Assembly: GCF_947493125.1 (NCBI RefSeq) | Contig: NZ_CANLQB010000002.1 | Span: forward strand, 62,001 to 126,000 | Length of the DNA stretch: 64,000 bases | Reading direction: 5' to 3' | From: an uncultured Roseobacter sp. | GTDB lineage: Bacteria > Pseudomonadota > Alphaproteobacteria > Rhodobacterales > Rhodobacteraceae | Shown: in pieces, positions 17,188 to 26,490 of the stretch | How positions within the stretch are numbered: the first letter of the stretch is position 1 | How the letters are laid out: every line of letters starts with the position of its first letter | The notes under the pieces: generated by a model | Seen by the model: only the letters and a program-made list of their open reading frames with translations | What the model was told of the DNA's origin: nothing | The model's database searches: none | Program-made: the position numbers and the translations under genes

Positions 17188-18372
17188 CTACTGCGCGTAG
17201 AGGCAGTCGCGGATCAATTCGATCCCGCGTTCCGTCTCCGCTTTTGGGGCCACCATCGCGACCCTGATGTATCCTTGCCCCGGGTTGCTGCCGTCCCAAT
17301 CCTGCGCAAGATAGCCGCCGGGCAGCACCCGCACACCGGTTTCGCGCCAAAGCTTCACCGCCGCGGCTTCATCGTTCTCGACCGGAAGCCACAGGAAAAA
17401 CCCCGCTTCGGGGCTCGCATAGCCCGGCACGTTGCCCAGGATGCGGTCGGCCAGCTCGTATTTCTCCACATAGAGCGCGCGGTTCTCTTCCACATGCGCC
17501 TCGTCATTCCAGACGGCGGCAGCAGCAGCCTGCAAGGGCTGCGGCAGAGGCGTGCCTGCAAAGTTGCGCAACTGCTGGATTTCACGGACGTTCTCCGCCC
17601 CGCTCGCCACGAAGCCCGAACGCAGCCCCGGCAGATTCGACCGTTTGGAGAGCGAATGAAAGATCACCACACGGTTGAGGTCGACCCCCTGTTCGTACGC
17701 CACCTGTTGTGCGCCGACAGGCGGCGTATCTCTATAGATCTCGGAATAGCACTCATCTGCGAAAATCTTGAAGTCATACTTCTCGGCCAGAGCAAGCAGC
17801 TCCTGCCAGTACTCCCGTGTCGCCACGGCCCCTTGCGGATTTGCGGGCGAGCAGATGTAGGCTGCCGTCGTCCGGTTCAGTAGGTCGTCCGACAGGCTTG
17901 CGAAATCGGGCAGATGGCCGTTTTCACGAGTGGCGGGCACCATGATCGGGTCCGCATCCACCGAGAGCGCTGCGATCATATAGACCTGATAGAAGGGGTT
18001 CGGCATCAGGACCGCCGGACGCTGGCCGCCTTTTGTCTCCGGGCACAGCGCCATAACCGCGTTGTAGAGCCCCTCGCGGGTGCCGTTCAGCGTCATGGCG
18101 TGGCGGTCCGGGTCAAGCGGCACACCATAGCGACGCTGTACAAACCCGGTGATTGCCGCCCGTAAGTCCGGCGTGCCATCGTTTGGCGGATAATTGTTAA
18201 AACCGCCCGCATTCTCGGCAATCACGTCCATGACCCAGGCCGGAAACGCATGTTTCGGCTCCCCTATGGTCATGTGAATGGTCGGCCCGCCGCCCTCAGA
18301 TATGTCAAGCAATGCGCGCAGGCGCGGCCAAGCATGTGCCGGAAGGTTCGAAAACCGCTCAGGATACACCAT
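17188..18372 (-). CDS. Class I/II PLP aminotransferase (DapC-like)
   Basis: A 394-residue fold-type I aminotransferase. The PLP lysine is Lys243 in SLSKRSNLPGLRSG; SPANPQGAV and FADECYSEIY are the other cofactor contacts. The SLSKRSNLPGLR version is typical of DapC-type N-succinyldiaminopimelate aminotransferases, which would fit lysine and peptidoglycan synthesis, but other amino donors are possible. It is 18 bases upstream of ftsK and probably co-transcribed. Confidence 0.88.
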   Translation of the reverse strand: MVYPERFSNLPAHAWPRLRALLDISEGGGPTIHMTIGEPKHAFPAWVMDVIAENAGGFNNYPPNDGTPDLRAAITGFVQRRYGVPLDPDRHAMTLNGTREGLYNAVMALCPETKGGQRPAVLMPNPFYQVYMIAALSVDADPIMVPATRENGHLPDFASLSDDLLNRTTAAYICSPANPQGAVATREYWQELLALAEKYDFKIFADECYSEIYRDTPPVGAQQVAYEQGVDLNRVVIFHSLSKRSNLPGLRSGFVASGAENVREIQQLRNFAGTPLPQPLQAAAAAVWNDEAHVEENRALYVEKYELADRILGNVPGYASPEAGFFLWLPVENDEAAAVKLWRETGVRVLPGGYLAQDWDGSNPGQGYIRVAMVAPKAETERGIELIRDCLYAQ

Positions 18373-18477
18373 TAAACTGCCTCAGATCGGGATCGTTCGC
18401 GTCCCGTTTCCCTCAAACTACCGAAGGGCGCCGCCGCCGTCCACAAAAACGCGCGGCTTTGTTGGAGTTTGTGACTT

Positions 18478-19806
18478 TTAGGCCAACGCCGCCTCGGCTG
18501 CTGCACCAAGCCGCAGAAGGGCCGCTTCACTGTCCGGTGGTGCCATCATCATCACGCCACAGCTGGGCACGCCTGTGAGGAGCGTCAGAGCACACCCCCC
18601 CATGAGATTGCCGATGCGTGTGTTGCGCAGGGTCAGCAGGTTTTCCCGCACATAGTAGTCATGATCCGTGTTCAGACGCTCCAATTTCGGCGGCAGAATC
18701 GCCGCGGTGGGCAACAACACCGCATCATAGGCGCATGTCGCCCGATGATAAGCTGCGCGGACAGCATCAAGTGCCGCCCAGGCGGCCACATAGTCGGGTC
18801 CGGAATAGGTTTTACCCAGCCTGAACCGCTCCAGGACTTCGCTGTACATGGCCTGAGGGTTGGCTTCGATGACGTCGCGCCACAGGCCGTAAGCCTCTGA
18901 TGTATAGAGGCAACTGGCGTGATCCATCGCAGTTCCGATCTTGGGAATCTCAATGTGCTCGACAGATGCTCCCGCAGTGGTGAACTTCAAAAGCGCCTGC
19001 TGGAAGGCCTCCATCGGTTCATCGCGCAGATCGTCAAGCGCGATGGTGTTGAGCACGGCGAACCGTTTGCCCTGAAGGCTTGCGCCGCTCAAGTCCGGCG
19101 CCGGGCGCCCCTCCATCACCGCCAGCAGGAGGGCCGCGTCCTCGACAGACCGACACAGCGGGCCAACCGTGTCGAATTTCAGAGCCAGAGGCACCACCCC
19201 TTCAAGGCTCAGCCGTCCGGAGGTGGTCTTCAATCCGACAAGGTCGTTCCATGCCGAGGGGATCCGCACCGACCCGCCCGTGTCCGACCCGATGCCTGCT
19301 GCGGCAAGGCCAAAAGCAACCGAGGCGGCAGCACCCGACGATGACCCGCCCGGCACGGCCTCAGCGTCATTGACACACGGCGGCGTGCCGGTATTGGGGT
19401 TGTAGCCAAGCCCGGAAAAGGCGAGCTCGGACATATGGGTCTTGCCGAGGCAAACGAGCCCCGCCGCCGTGGCATTGGAGAGCACGCGCGCATCGGCGTC
19501 CGGAATCCGACCCTCCAGCAGTTTGGATCCCGCTTCCGTGACCACACCGGCTGTGTCGAAAAGATCCTTCCAGCTGATCGGCACCCCATCGAGCGGCGAC
19601 AACCGTTGACCAGAAGCGGCCCGCGCGGCAGCGGCTTGTGCTTCGGCCAGCGCGCGTTCAGGCGTCACACGCGCATAGATGCGGTCTTTCAGATCATGCG
19701 CGTCGATGGCGTCGAGATACGTCTGCGCAAGCGCCAAAGGATCTATCTCTCCCGCTCCGATCCCGCGCCCCAAATCCGCCGCCGTCATCACCAACCATGC
19801 CTGCAT
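18478..19806 (-). CDS. Amidase-signature family hydrolase
   Basis: The 442-residue protein has the amidase Ser-cisSer-Lys triad: Lys80 in ISWKDLFD, the cis-Ser in GGSSSGAAA (Ser155) and the nucleophile Ser179 in GSDTGGSVRIP. It hydrolyses an unknown amide. A GatA role is unlikely because no gatB or gatC is adjacent and the C-terminal region is short. It is divergent from the ubiH-type gene (83-base gap) and lies 105 bases upstream of the aminotransferase gene. Confidence 0.9.
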   Translation of the reverse strand: MQAWLVMTAADLGRGIGAGEIDPLALAQTYLDAIDAHDLKDRIYARVTPERALAEAQAAAARAASGQRLSPLDGVPISWKDLFDTAGVVTEAGSKLLEGRIPDADARVLSNATAAGLVCLGKTHMSELAFSGLGYNPNTGTPPCVNDAEAVPGGSSSGAAASVAFGLAAAGIGSDTGGSVRIPSAWNDLVGLKTTSGRLSLEGVVPLALKFDTVGPLCRSVEDAALLLAVMEGRPAPDLSGASLQGKRFAVLNTIALDDLRDEPMEAFQQALLKFTTAGASVEHIEIPKIGTAMDHASCLYTSEAYGLWRDVIEANPQAMYSEVLERFRLGKTYSGPDYVAAWAALDAVRAAYHRATCAYDAVLLPTAAILPPKLERLNTDHDYYVRENLLTLRNTRIGNLMGGCALTLLTGVPSCGVMMMAPPDSEAALLRLGAAAEAALA

Positions 19807-19889
19807 CTCGATCTCCCGCTCTGCCGGGCGCGACGGTAGCGACGCAAGCGCGCATGGACAATCCCCCGCGCAGCCCCCTATTGAGACCT

Positions 19890-21116
19890 ATGAGCTTTGA
19901 CAGTGATATCGTGATCGTCGGCGGTGGCCTGAATGGACCGGCGCTTGCACTGGCGTTGGCCTCCGTCGGGCAGAGTGTCACAGTGATCGACGCCCTCCCG
20001 GTCAAGACCCGCAAGAACGCGGCATTTGATGGCCGCTCCTATGCGCTGGCACTCACCTCTACGCGCCTTTTCAAGGCCTTGGGTGTCTGGGATGCACTGG
20101 ACGACGTGGCGCAGCCGATGCTGGATATCAAGGTTAGCGACGGGCGGGCAGGTGAAGGGCCCGCGCCCTTTTTCATGCATTTCGATCACGCCGAAATCGA
20201 AGAGGGCCCAATGGGCTACATGGTTGAAGACAGGCACCTGCGGCCAGCGTTGCTGGATGCGGTCAAGACCACCAAAACCATCAAGCAGATCAGCGGAGAC
20301 GCGGTGACCGCGCAGACTGTGGAGGCAAGCGGCGTGCGGGTCACTCTTGCGTCGGGCACTGACGTCCGAGCCCGGCTGCTGGTTGGCTGCGACGGACGCG
20401 GCTCCGGGACCGCACATCGGGCGGGCATTTCGCGCATCGGCTGGGACTATGGACAGACGGCGCTGGTCTGCGCGTTGAATCACACACAGCCGCACCAGGG
20501 TGTTGCGCATCAGTTCTTTATGCCGCCGGGGCCGCTGGCGATCTTGCCGCTGACCGGCAACCGCTCGTCCATTGTCTGGAGTGAGACCGCAGAAAACGCG
20601 CAAGCCATCAATGCGCTGCCCGATGCGGAGTATCTCGATGTTCTGCGGCCACGCTTCGGCAGTTTCCTTGGTGATATCTCGCTGGCTGGGGGCCGTTTTA
20701 CCTACCCGCTGTCCTTGTCGCTGGCCAATACGCTGATAGCCCCGCGTGTCGCTCTGGTAGGCGACGCGGCGCACGGGATTCACCCGATTGCAGGACAAGG
20801 GTTGAATGCTGGCATTCGCGATATCGCTGCCTTGGCGGACGTGATCACTGACGCTGCCCGGCGCGGCGAAGATGTTGGCTCCGCCCCGATCCTCGGTCGC
20901 TATCAGCAATGGCGCAGGTTCGACAACACCACGCTTGCACTTGCAACCGATGCGTTCAACAGGCTGTTCTCAAATGATAACTCCCTGGTGCGCAGCGTGC
21001 GCGATCTCGGAATGGGTTTGATTGCGCGGACGCCACGGTTGCGCCGCGGCTTCATTCGGGAAGCTGCCGGGCTGACCGGAGATCTGCCGCGCCTGTTGCA
21101 AGGCAAACCGCTTTAG
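19890..21116 (+). CDS. UbiH/UbiF/VisC/COQ6-family FAD hydroxylase
   Basis: From the ATG at 19890 the protein is 408 residues. It has the FAD dinucleotide motif IVIVGGGLNGPALALALA at the N-terminus, the DGRSYALALTSTRLF segment typical of ubiquinone hydroxylases, and the second FAD motif LVGDAAHGIHPIAGQGLNAGIRD. The family hydroxylates the ubiquinone ring. Which ring position is not predictable in alphaproteobacteria, where UbiH/F/L types vary. The open frame extends upstream to 19638 only as antisense of the amidase gene. Confidence 0.9.
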   Translation: MSFDSDIVIVGGGLNGPALALALASVGQSVTVIDALPVKTRKNAAFDGRSYALALTSTRLFKALGVWDALDDVAQPMLDIKVSDGRAGEGPAPFFMHFDHAEIEEGPMGYMVEDRHLRPALLDAVKTTKTIKQISGDAVTAQTVEASGVRVTLASGTDVRARLLVGCDGRGSGTAHRAGISRIGWDYGQTALVCALNHTQPHQGVAHQFFMPPGPLAILPLTGNRSSIVWSETAENAQAINALPDAEYLDVLRPRFGSFLGDISLAGGRFTYPLSLSLANTLIAPRVALVGDAAHGIHPIAGQGLNAGIRDIAALADVITDAARRGEDVGSAPILGRYQQWRRFDNTTLALATDAFNRLFSNDNSLVRSVRDLGMGLIARTPRLRRGFIREAAGLTGDLPRLLQGKPL

Positions 21117-21186
21117 GGCCGTCCTCCAGATCCTGAAAACCACTGAGACGCCGTCCACCAAAGCTGCAAGTGAGGGGTGACCTGCT

Positions 21187-21372
21187 CTAGTCGAGCACCC
21201 GCGCTTCGTCCTCCAGCATAACCGGGATCCCATTTCGGATGGGATAGGCCAGATTTGCCGTGGTCGAGATCAGCTCCTGCCGCTCCGCATCATACTGCAA
21301 AACCGTCTGGCTGCGCGGGCAGATCAGCGCCTCCAACATGCGCCGGTCGAACTCCGGTGGGATATCTGTCAT
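21187..21372 (-). CDS. Trm112-family small protein
   Basis: The 61-residue protein reads [19 protein letters not shown] and [18 protein letters not shown], the pattern of bacterial Trm112/YcaR proteins. Only one Cys is left of the usual zinc Cys pairs (ICPRSQ), so zinc binding may be lost. Family members support methyltransferases or Lipid A kinase genes. Its start overlaps the LON-domain gene stop by 4 bases, so it is translated from the same mRNA. Confidence 0.88.
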   Translation of the reverse strand: MTDIPPEFDRRMLEALICPRSQTVLQYDAERQELISTTANLAYPIRNGIPVMLEDEARVLD

Positions 21373-22013
21373 TGGATCATCTCGCTTTCGCTGCCGCCAC
21401 GCAGCTGGTACTCGATCAAGGTGATCAAGGTCTCCCGACGGGTCGGCAACGACGGCGCCTCCAGCAACGCCTGCTTGTCCTCCGGGTCGAACTCCAGCAT
21501 CATCGACAGCGAATTGATCAGCAATTCGTCATCCGCTTCTTTCAACGTATCCCAGTCCGCAGAAAGCTGCCGGGCGTCAAAATACCGGCCCAGTAGCGCC
21601 ATGAACTCCGAACGGTCAAAGCAACTGTCCTTCTCTTCCGGCCCCAGGTCCCGGTCGAACCCATCCCATTTGACGTCACAGCGTCGGTACGGCGTGAACC
21701 CCTGTACCTCCTGCACCACACGGAAACGGGACGTCCCCCCGAGGGTGATCAGATACCGGCCATCCTCGGTCTCGGAGAATTGCATGATGCGGCCCGCGCA
21801 GCCGATGGAATGCAGCCCGTTGCCGCCGCGCCCGGGGACTTCGTTGGGCTGAATCATTCCAATCAGGCGCGTGGGCGTTTTCAGGGCATCTTCCAGCATC
21901 TGCAGATAGCGCGGTTCAAAAATATGCAGAGGCAGGCGAGCCCGCGGCAGCAACAGAGCACCGGGAAGCGGGAAAATCGCAATGGTATCGGGAAGCTCTG
22001 CGGCTTTAATCAT
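21369..22013 (-). CDS. LON peptidase substrate-binding domain protein
   Basis: A 214-residue protein made of the N-terminal (LAN) domain of Lon without ATPase or protease: [26 protein letters not shown] is split over residues 11-36 and a GCAGRIMQF stretch follows. Such free-standing domains occur widely and their function is not established. It lies between the CnoX-like gene and the Trm112-like gene on the same strand, with 27- and -4-base gaps. Confidence 0.9.
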   Translation of the reverse strand: MIKAAELPDTIAIFPLPGALLLPRARLPLHIFEPRYLQMLEDALKTPTRLIGMIQPNEVPGRGGNGLHSIGCAGRIMQFSETEDGRYLITLGGTSRFRVVQEVQGFTPYRRCDVKWDGFDRDLGPEEKDSCFDRSEFMALLGRYFDARQLSADWDTLKEADDELLINSLSMMLEFDPEDKQALLEAPSLPTRRETLITLIEYQLRGGSESEMIQ

Positions 22014-22040
22014 AACGAACCACCTAGCCCGGTGGTGGCC

Positions 22041-22958
22041 TCAGGCAAATATCATCGAACTCAGCTTGCGGCGTCCGTTCAGGACAATCGGGTCATTGGG
22101 CTTCAACGCCTCAAAAATGGTGAAAAGCTGTGCCTTTGCAGCACCTTCATTCCACTCCCGGTCGCGCCGGAACAACTCCAGAAGGGCTGCTACTGCCCCT
22201 TCCACATCGCCGCTTGCGTGCATGGCAAGCGCCAGATCGAAGCGCGCCTGATGATCGTCGGGGCGGGCTTCCACTGCGGCCTTCAGTTCATCAAGCGGTC
22301 CGGCCTTTTCCGCCTGCCGCGCCAGTTCAAGCTGCGCATGCGCCGCCTCCAGCTCCGCTGAAGCCGATATCTCGGCTGGTGCACCATTAAGGATCGCCTC
22401 GGCCTGATCAAGTTGGTCCATGGCGATATGCGCACGCACCATGCCGCCATAGGCGCCCGCATGGTTTGGATCTTCCCCAAGGATCGCGGCAAAGGTCTGC
22501 GCCGCATCGGTCGCTGCCCCTTCGGCCAACATCTCTTCGGCCGCCGCGACCGCTTCATCGAGGCTATCGCCCGGCGCTTCACCACCAGCGGCCTTCACAA
22601 CCCGGTCGATGAACGCCTTGATCTCGGACTGCGGCACAGCGCCCTGAAATCCATCCACCGGCTGCCCCTTGGAAAAGGCATAGACGGTTGGGATCGACTG
22701 GATTTGCAGCTGACCGGCAATCATCTGCGCCTCGTCCACATTGACCTTCACCATCCGGACCGCGCCCTTCGCAGCCCGCACGGCCTCTTCCAGCTGGGGT
22801 CCAAGCGTTTTGCAAGGACCGCACCAGGGCGCCCAGAAATCGACGATCACCGGCACGGTCTGCGATGCCTCGACCACATCCGCCATGAAGGTCGCTTCGG
22901 TCGAGTCCTTGATCAGATCGGCATCGGTCGGGGTGGCGCTCAGGTTCAGATCCATCAT
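22041..22958 (-). CDS. Thioredoxin-TPR co-chaperone (CnoX/YbbN type)
   Basis: The 305-residue protein has an N-terminal thioredoxin fold with an intact CxxC (WAPWCGPC, Cys46 and Cys49) followed by TPR-like helices from about residue 125 to the end, the build of YbbN/CnoX. In E. coli this protein delivers clients to GroEL and DnaK after oxidative stress but lacks the second Cys; the intact CGPC here suggests redox activity as in Caulobacter. First of a minus-strand group with the LON-domain and Trm112-like genes. Confidence 0.9.
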   Translation of the reverse strand: MMDLNLSATPTDADLIKDSTEATFMADVVEASQTVPVIVDFWAPWCGPCKTLGPQLEEAVRAAKGAVRMVKVNVDEAQMIAGQLQIQSIPTVYAFSKGQPVDGFQGAVPQSEIKAFIDRVVKAAGGEAPGDSLDEAVAAAEEMLAEGAATDAAQTFAAILGEDPNHAGAYGGMVRAHIAMDQLDQAEAILNGAPAEISASAELEAAHAQLELARQAEKAGPLDELKAAVEARPDDHQARFDLALAMHASGDVEGAVAALLELFRRDREWNEGAAKAQLFTIFEALKPNDPIVLNGRRKLSSMIFA

Positions 22959-23010
22959 CTTTTGTCCTTCCGGGTTGCGTCAGGGGTTATATGGGAGGTG
23001 GGTCGCCAAT

Positions 23011-23799
23011 TCAAAGGTCAAAACTGGCGAAGACGGGCGCGTGGTCGCTTGGTTTTTCCCAGCCCCGGGCATCGCGCATGATCCGGCTGGAATGGGCGGC
23101 GGTCGCGATGTCGGGGCTGGCCCAGATGTGATCCAGTCTGCGCCCCTTGTCAGCGGCATCCCAATCCCGCGCGCGATAGGACCACCAGCTGTAAAGACGG
23201 CCGTCCGGGATATCCTTGCGTGTGACGTCGATCCAGCCACCCGCCTCCTGCGTGTCGCCCAGATGCTCCACCTCCACCGGCGTGTGGCTGACAACCTTCA
23301 GCAGCTTCTTGTGGTCCCACACGTCGTCTTCGCGCGGAGCAATGTTCAGATCACCGACGAGAATCGCTTTCCGAGGCCGGTTGTCGCGAAACCAGTCTCT
23401 CATATCGGTGAGATAGTCGAGTTTCTGACCGAACTTCTCGTTCACGGCGCGGTCGGGCACATCGCCACCGGCAGGCACATAAAAGTTGTGAACGATCAAT
23501 CCATTATCCAGCTGCCCGGCAATATGTCGGGCATGGCCCAGGCTTGCGAAATCATGTGAGCCCACTTCCTGCATCGGCTGTTTCGACAGGATCGCGACGC
23601 CGTTGTAGCCCTTCTGTCCGCGGGCCACGACATGCCCATATCCGGCCTCGGCGAAGGCCTCGAGCGGCATCTTGTCGACCGGACTTTTGCACTCCTGCAG
23701 GCACAGGATGTCCGGGCCTTCCTCGAAGAGCAGTTTCAGCACAAGATCGGAGCGCAACCGCACCGAATTGATGTTCCAGGTCGCCAGGGTCAAACTCAT
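23011..23799 (-). CDS. xth: Exodeoxyribonuclease III
   Basis: The 262-residue protein has the ExoIII/APE1 motifs: LTLATWNINSVRLR at the N-terminus, LCLQECKS (metal Glu), VGDLNIAPREDDVW and the terminal RLDHIWAS...SDHAPVFASF. It repairs abasic sites and trims 3' ends. The ATG at 23799 has GGGAG at good distance, unlike the in-frame GTG at 23805. Confidence 0.94.
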   Translation of the reverse strand: MSLTLATWNINSVRLRSDLVLKLLFEEGPDILCLQECKSPVDKMPLEAFAEAGYGHVVARGQKGYNGVAILSKQPMQEVGSHDFASLGHARHIAGQLDNGLIVHNFYVPAGGDVPDRAVNEKFGQKLDYLTDMRDWFRDNRPRKAILVGDLNIAPREDDVWDHKKLLKVVSHTPVEVEHLGDTQEAGGWIDVTRKDIPDGRLYSWWSYRARDWDAADKGRRLDHIWASPDIATAAHSSRIMRDARGWEKPSDHAPVFASFDL

Positions 23800-23903
23800 A
23801 TGCACGCTCCCACCAGATGTGGCGGCACACTAGCCCGTCCACCGCGGCACCGCCATGCCGAAACATGACCATCCCGCCCAGGTTCGATCCCGAAGCGATG
23901 CGC

Positions 23904-23930
23904 AAAAAAAGACCGGGCACAAGGCCCGGC
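23904..23930 (-). terminator. Rho-independent terminator after the response regulator gene
   Basis: Read on the minus strand, GCCGGGC-cttgt-GCCCGG is followed by TCTTTTTTT (A-tract at 23904-23910 on the plus strand). The 6-bp GC stem and U-run form a textbook terminator about 118 bases after the stop of the OmpR-type gene. Confidence 0.85.
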
Positions 23931-24047
23931 CAAGTCCAACAGGGAGGTTGCATGTCATAACCCGGACATGCACGGGATTCTGAGAGGCGTGAATGACTTC
24001 GCCTGTCATCCATATAAGCGTAAATTGGTTAATAAAAACCCAACGCC

Positions 24048-24734
24048 TCACGCCATAAGACGATATCCGCCTGATTCTGTCACAAGAAGACGTGCATTGG
24101 ACGGGTCCGGTTCGATTTTCTGCCGCAACCGATAGATATGCGTCTCCAGCGTATGGGTCGTGACGCCAGCGTTGTACCCCCAAACCTCATGCAGCAGCAC
24201 GTCGCGGGGGACAACGCCATCGGTCGAGCGATAGAGAAACTTGAGGATGTTCGTCTCTTTCTCGGTCAGGCGGACCTTTTTGTCATCCTCGGTCACCAGC
24301 ATCTTCATCGACGGCTTGAATGTATAGTGCCCGAGTTGGAACACGGCGTCTTCCGATTGCTCATGCTGGCGCAGCTGTGCACGGATGCGCGCCAGAAGGA
24401 CGGGAAACTTGAACGGTTTGCTCACATAGTCGTTGGCGCCCGCATCAAGACCAAGGATCGTATCCGCGTCGCTGTCATGGCCGGTCAGCATCAGAATCGG
24501 GCTCTTGACGCCCTGCTTGCGCATCAAGCGGCACAGCTCGCGGCCATCCGTGTCGGGCAGACCGACATCAAGGATCACCAGATCGTAGAGCGCCTCCTTG
24601 GCACGCACCATCGCATCAGCGCCGTTCGCGGCCTCAAAGACATCGAAATCCTCCGTCATGATCAGCTGTTCGCTCAGCGCTTCGCGCAGATCATCATCGT
24701 CGTCGACCAGCAGTATCTTCTTCAGTTGCGGCAT
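24048..24734 (-). CDS. OmpR/PhoB-family response regulator
   Basis: The 228-residue protein has a receiver domain with acidic pocket DDDDD (residues 11-15), phosphoacceptor Asp56 in VILDVGLPD and Lys in YVSKPFKF, then a C-terminal OmpR winged helix (about 130-227) ending in TESGGYRLMA. The gene has its own terminator and no histidine kinase gene next to it, so it is an orphan regulator by position. It is divergent from ribA, with a 161-base promoter gap. Confidence 0.92.
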   Translation of the reverse strand: MPQLKKILLVDDDDDLREALSEQLIMTEDFDVFEAANGADAMVRAKEALYDLVILDVGLPDTDGRELCRLMRKQGVKSPILMLTGHDSDADTILGLDAGANDYVSKPFKFPVLLARIRAQLRQHEQSEDAVFQLGHYTFKPSMKMLVTEDDKKVRLTEKETNILKFLYRSTDGVVPRDVLLHEVWGYNAGVTTHTLETHIYRLRQKIEPDPSNARLLVTESGGYRLMA

Positions 24735-24895
24735 GCGTTGTCTCCCTTGAGTGCCACAGAAATGTGTCCTACTGCGTGATCTCGCAAGCTTCAGGCAATT
24801 TCTCTCACGCGCTCGTGTTGCTGGCCCGGTGAAATGTTTCAGTTTTGTCCGAATTGGCCTAGATCACCCGCCAAAAATGCAGGCATTGTAACATC

Positions 24896-25984
24896 ATGAC
24901 CTTGGGGCCGAACATCACGGAACAGCTGGCACGGGCGCGGGCGGACCTGCGAATGGGTGTCCCGGTTGTACTGGAGAGCGAACAGTCCGCGCTGATCTCG
25001 GCCGCCGAAACGCTGACTGCGGAGCGGCTGGATCTGCTCCAGAAGATGCCCGGCGTCAGCGTAATCGCCATCACCGCACGGCGCGCGGAGACGCTGAAGG
25101 CCCGCGTCTATGATGGCGATCTGGCACGGGTCCTTGTATCTGAGGACGCCAGCCTTGGCTGGGTGCGCGGCATTGCGGATCCGTCGGGCGATCTCATGAC
25201 ACCCATGAAAGGCCCCCTCGCCTGTGCGCGCGGCGGCGATGCGCGCGCGCACAGGGCCGCGCTCCGCCTGACAAAATCCGCGCGGCTTCTGCCCGCCGCG
25301 GTCGTAACACCTCTGGACAATCCGCTGCAGTTTGCAAGCGAACAGGGTCTGACACATCTTCTGCTACGCGACGCCGAAGCTCACCTGGCGGAACGCAGCC
25401 CGCTGCAGCAGGTCGTACATGCGCGCCTTCCAATGGAAGTCTCCGAAGCGGGCCGTCTGCATGTCTTTCGCCCGGAAGATGGTGGAGAAGAGCACTATGC
25501 CATCGAGATCGGCTGCCCAGATCGAGCCAAACCCGTGCTTGCGCGTCTGCATTCGGCTTGTTTCACAGGAGACCTCATGGGCTCGCTGAAATGCGATTGC
25601 GGGCCACAGCTGCGCGCGGCGCTCGCACAAATGGGGCAGGCGGGCGCGGGCGTCTTGCTTTACATGAATCAGGAAGGGCGCGGGATCGGTCTTGCCAACA
25701 AGATGCGCGCCTATTCTCTGCAGGATCAGGGCTATGACACGGTGGAGGCCAATCATCGGCTCGGGTTCGAGGACGATGAGCGGGACTTCCGGCTCGGCTC
25801 CGATATCCTGACCTCACTGGGGTTCTCGAGTGTCCGCTTGCTGACGAACAATCCGCGCAAAGTCCAGATGATGAGCGCAAGCGGGATCGAGGTGACCGAA
25901 CGTGTGCCGTTGGCGGTTGGCGAAAATCGCCACAATGCAGCCTATCTCGCGACCAAGGCGCGCAAATCCGGGCATCTGTTGTGA
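24896..25984 (+). CDS. ribA: GTP cyclohydrolase II with degenerate RibB-like N-terminal region
   Basis: The C-terminal half of this 362-residue protein is GTP cyclohydrolase II: zinc cysteines 222, 233 and 235 in CFTGDLMGSLKCDC, the MNQEGRGIGLANKMRAY catalytic segment and the TNNPRKV strand. It opens the imidazole ring of GTP, the first step of riboflavin synthesis. The N-terminal about 165 residues resemble a RibB (DHBP synthase) fold in outline but lack its acidic substrate loop, so only the RibA reaction is supported. It overlaps the next gene by 4 bases (GTGA). Confidence 0.9.
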   Translation: MTLGPNITEQLARARADLRMGVPVVLESEQSALISAAETLTAERLDLLQKMPGVSVIAITARRAETLKARVYDGDLARVLVSEDASLGWVRGIADPSGDLMTPMKGPLACARGGDARAHRAALRLTKSARLLPAAVVTPLDNPLQFASEQGLTHLLLRDAEAHLAERSPLQQVVHARLPMEVSEAGRLHVFRPEDGGEEHYAIEIGCPDRAKPVLARLHSACFTGDLMGSLKCDCGPQLRAALAQMGQAGAGVLLYMNQEGRGIGLANKMRAYSLQDQGYDTVEANHRLGFEDDERDFRLGSDILTSLGFSSVRLLTNNPRKVQMMSASGIEVTERVPLAVGENRHNAAYLATKARKSGHLL

Positions 25985-26490
25985 AACCAGATGATCTCGT
26001 CCTGACGCCCCGGGGGCTGCGGTTTCGGGGCCGACTCTATCCATGCACCTTGGGCAAATCCGGCTGTACCACGCAAAAGCAGGAAGGTGATGGCGCCACA
26101 CCCGTCGGGGTACATCGACTGGTCGGCATGCTCTACCGGCCCGACCGGATGGCCCGTCCGGCAGATTGGGCGCTACCCATCGGGCCGCTTGATCTGTGGT
26201 CCGATGATCCGGATGACCCCGCCTACAACATGATGGTCCGCGCGCCCTATGCCGCGCGCCACGAAAGACTGCGCCGGGCCGATCCCCTCTATGATCTGAT
26301 TATTCTGACGGACTGGAACTGGCCCTATGCCGTCAAGGGGCGTGGCTCGGCGATTTTCATCCATCAGTATCGTCGCCCGGGCTATCCCACCGAAGGCTGC
26401 ATCGCCCTGGCCCGAGCAGACCTGCGGCGGATCGCAGCCAAGATCACATATGACACCCGGCTGATCGTTCCCGAGGTCAATGCAGCTTAG
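25981..26490 (+). CDS. L,D-transpeptidase (YkuD) family protein
   Basis: A 169-residue protein using a GTG start inside the ribA stop (overlap 4 bases). The catalytic segment is FIHQYRRPGYPTEGCIAL: the His and the Cys lie in the YkuD arrangement. The family cross-links peptidoglycan at meso-diaminopimelate or attaches lipoproteins. There is no signal peptide, which is usual for this small subgroup but leaves open how it reaches the periplasm. It ends 4 bases inside the convergent YggS gene. Confidence 0.85.
   Translation: MKPDDLVLTPRGLRFRGRLYPCTLGKSGCTTQKQEGDGATPVGVHRLVGMLYRPDRMARPADWALPIGPLDLWSDDPDDPAYNMMVRAPYAARHERLRRADPLYDLIILTDWNWPYAVKGRGSAIFIHQYRRPGYPTEGCIALARADLRRIAAKITYDTRLIVPEVNAA

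Noticed and set aside
23800-24047. Gap between xth and the response regulator gene as a coding region
   Set aside because: Only the terminator at 23904-23930 is supported; frames there are shadows.
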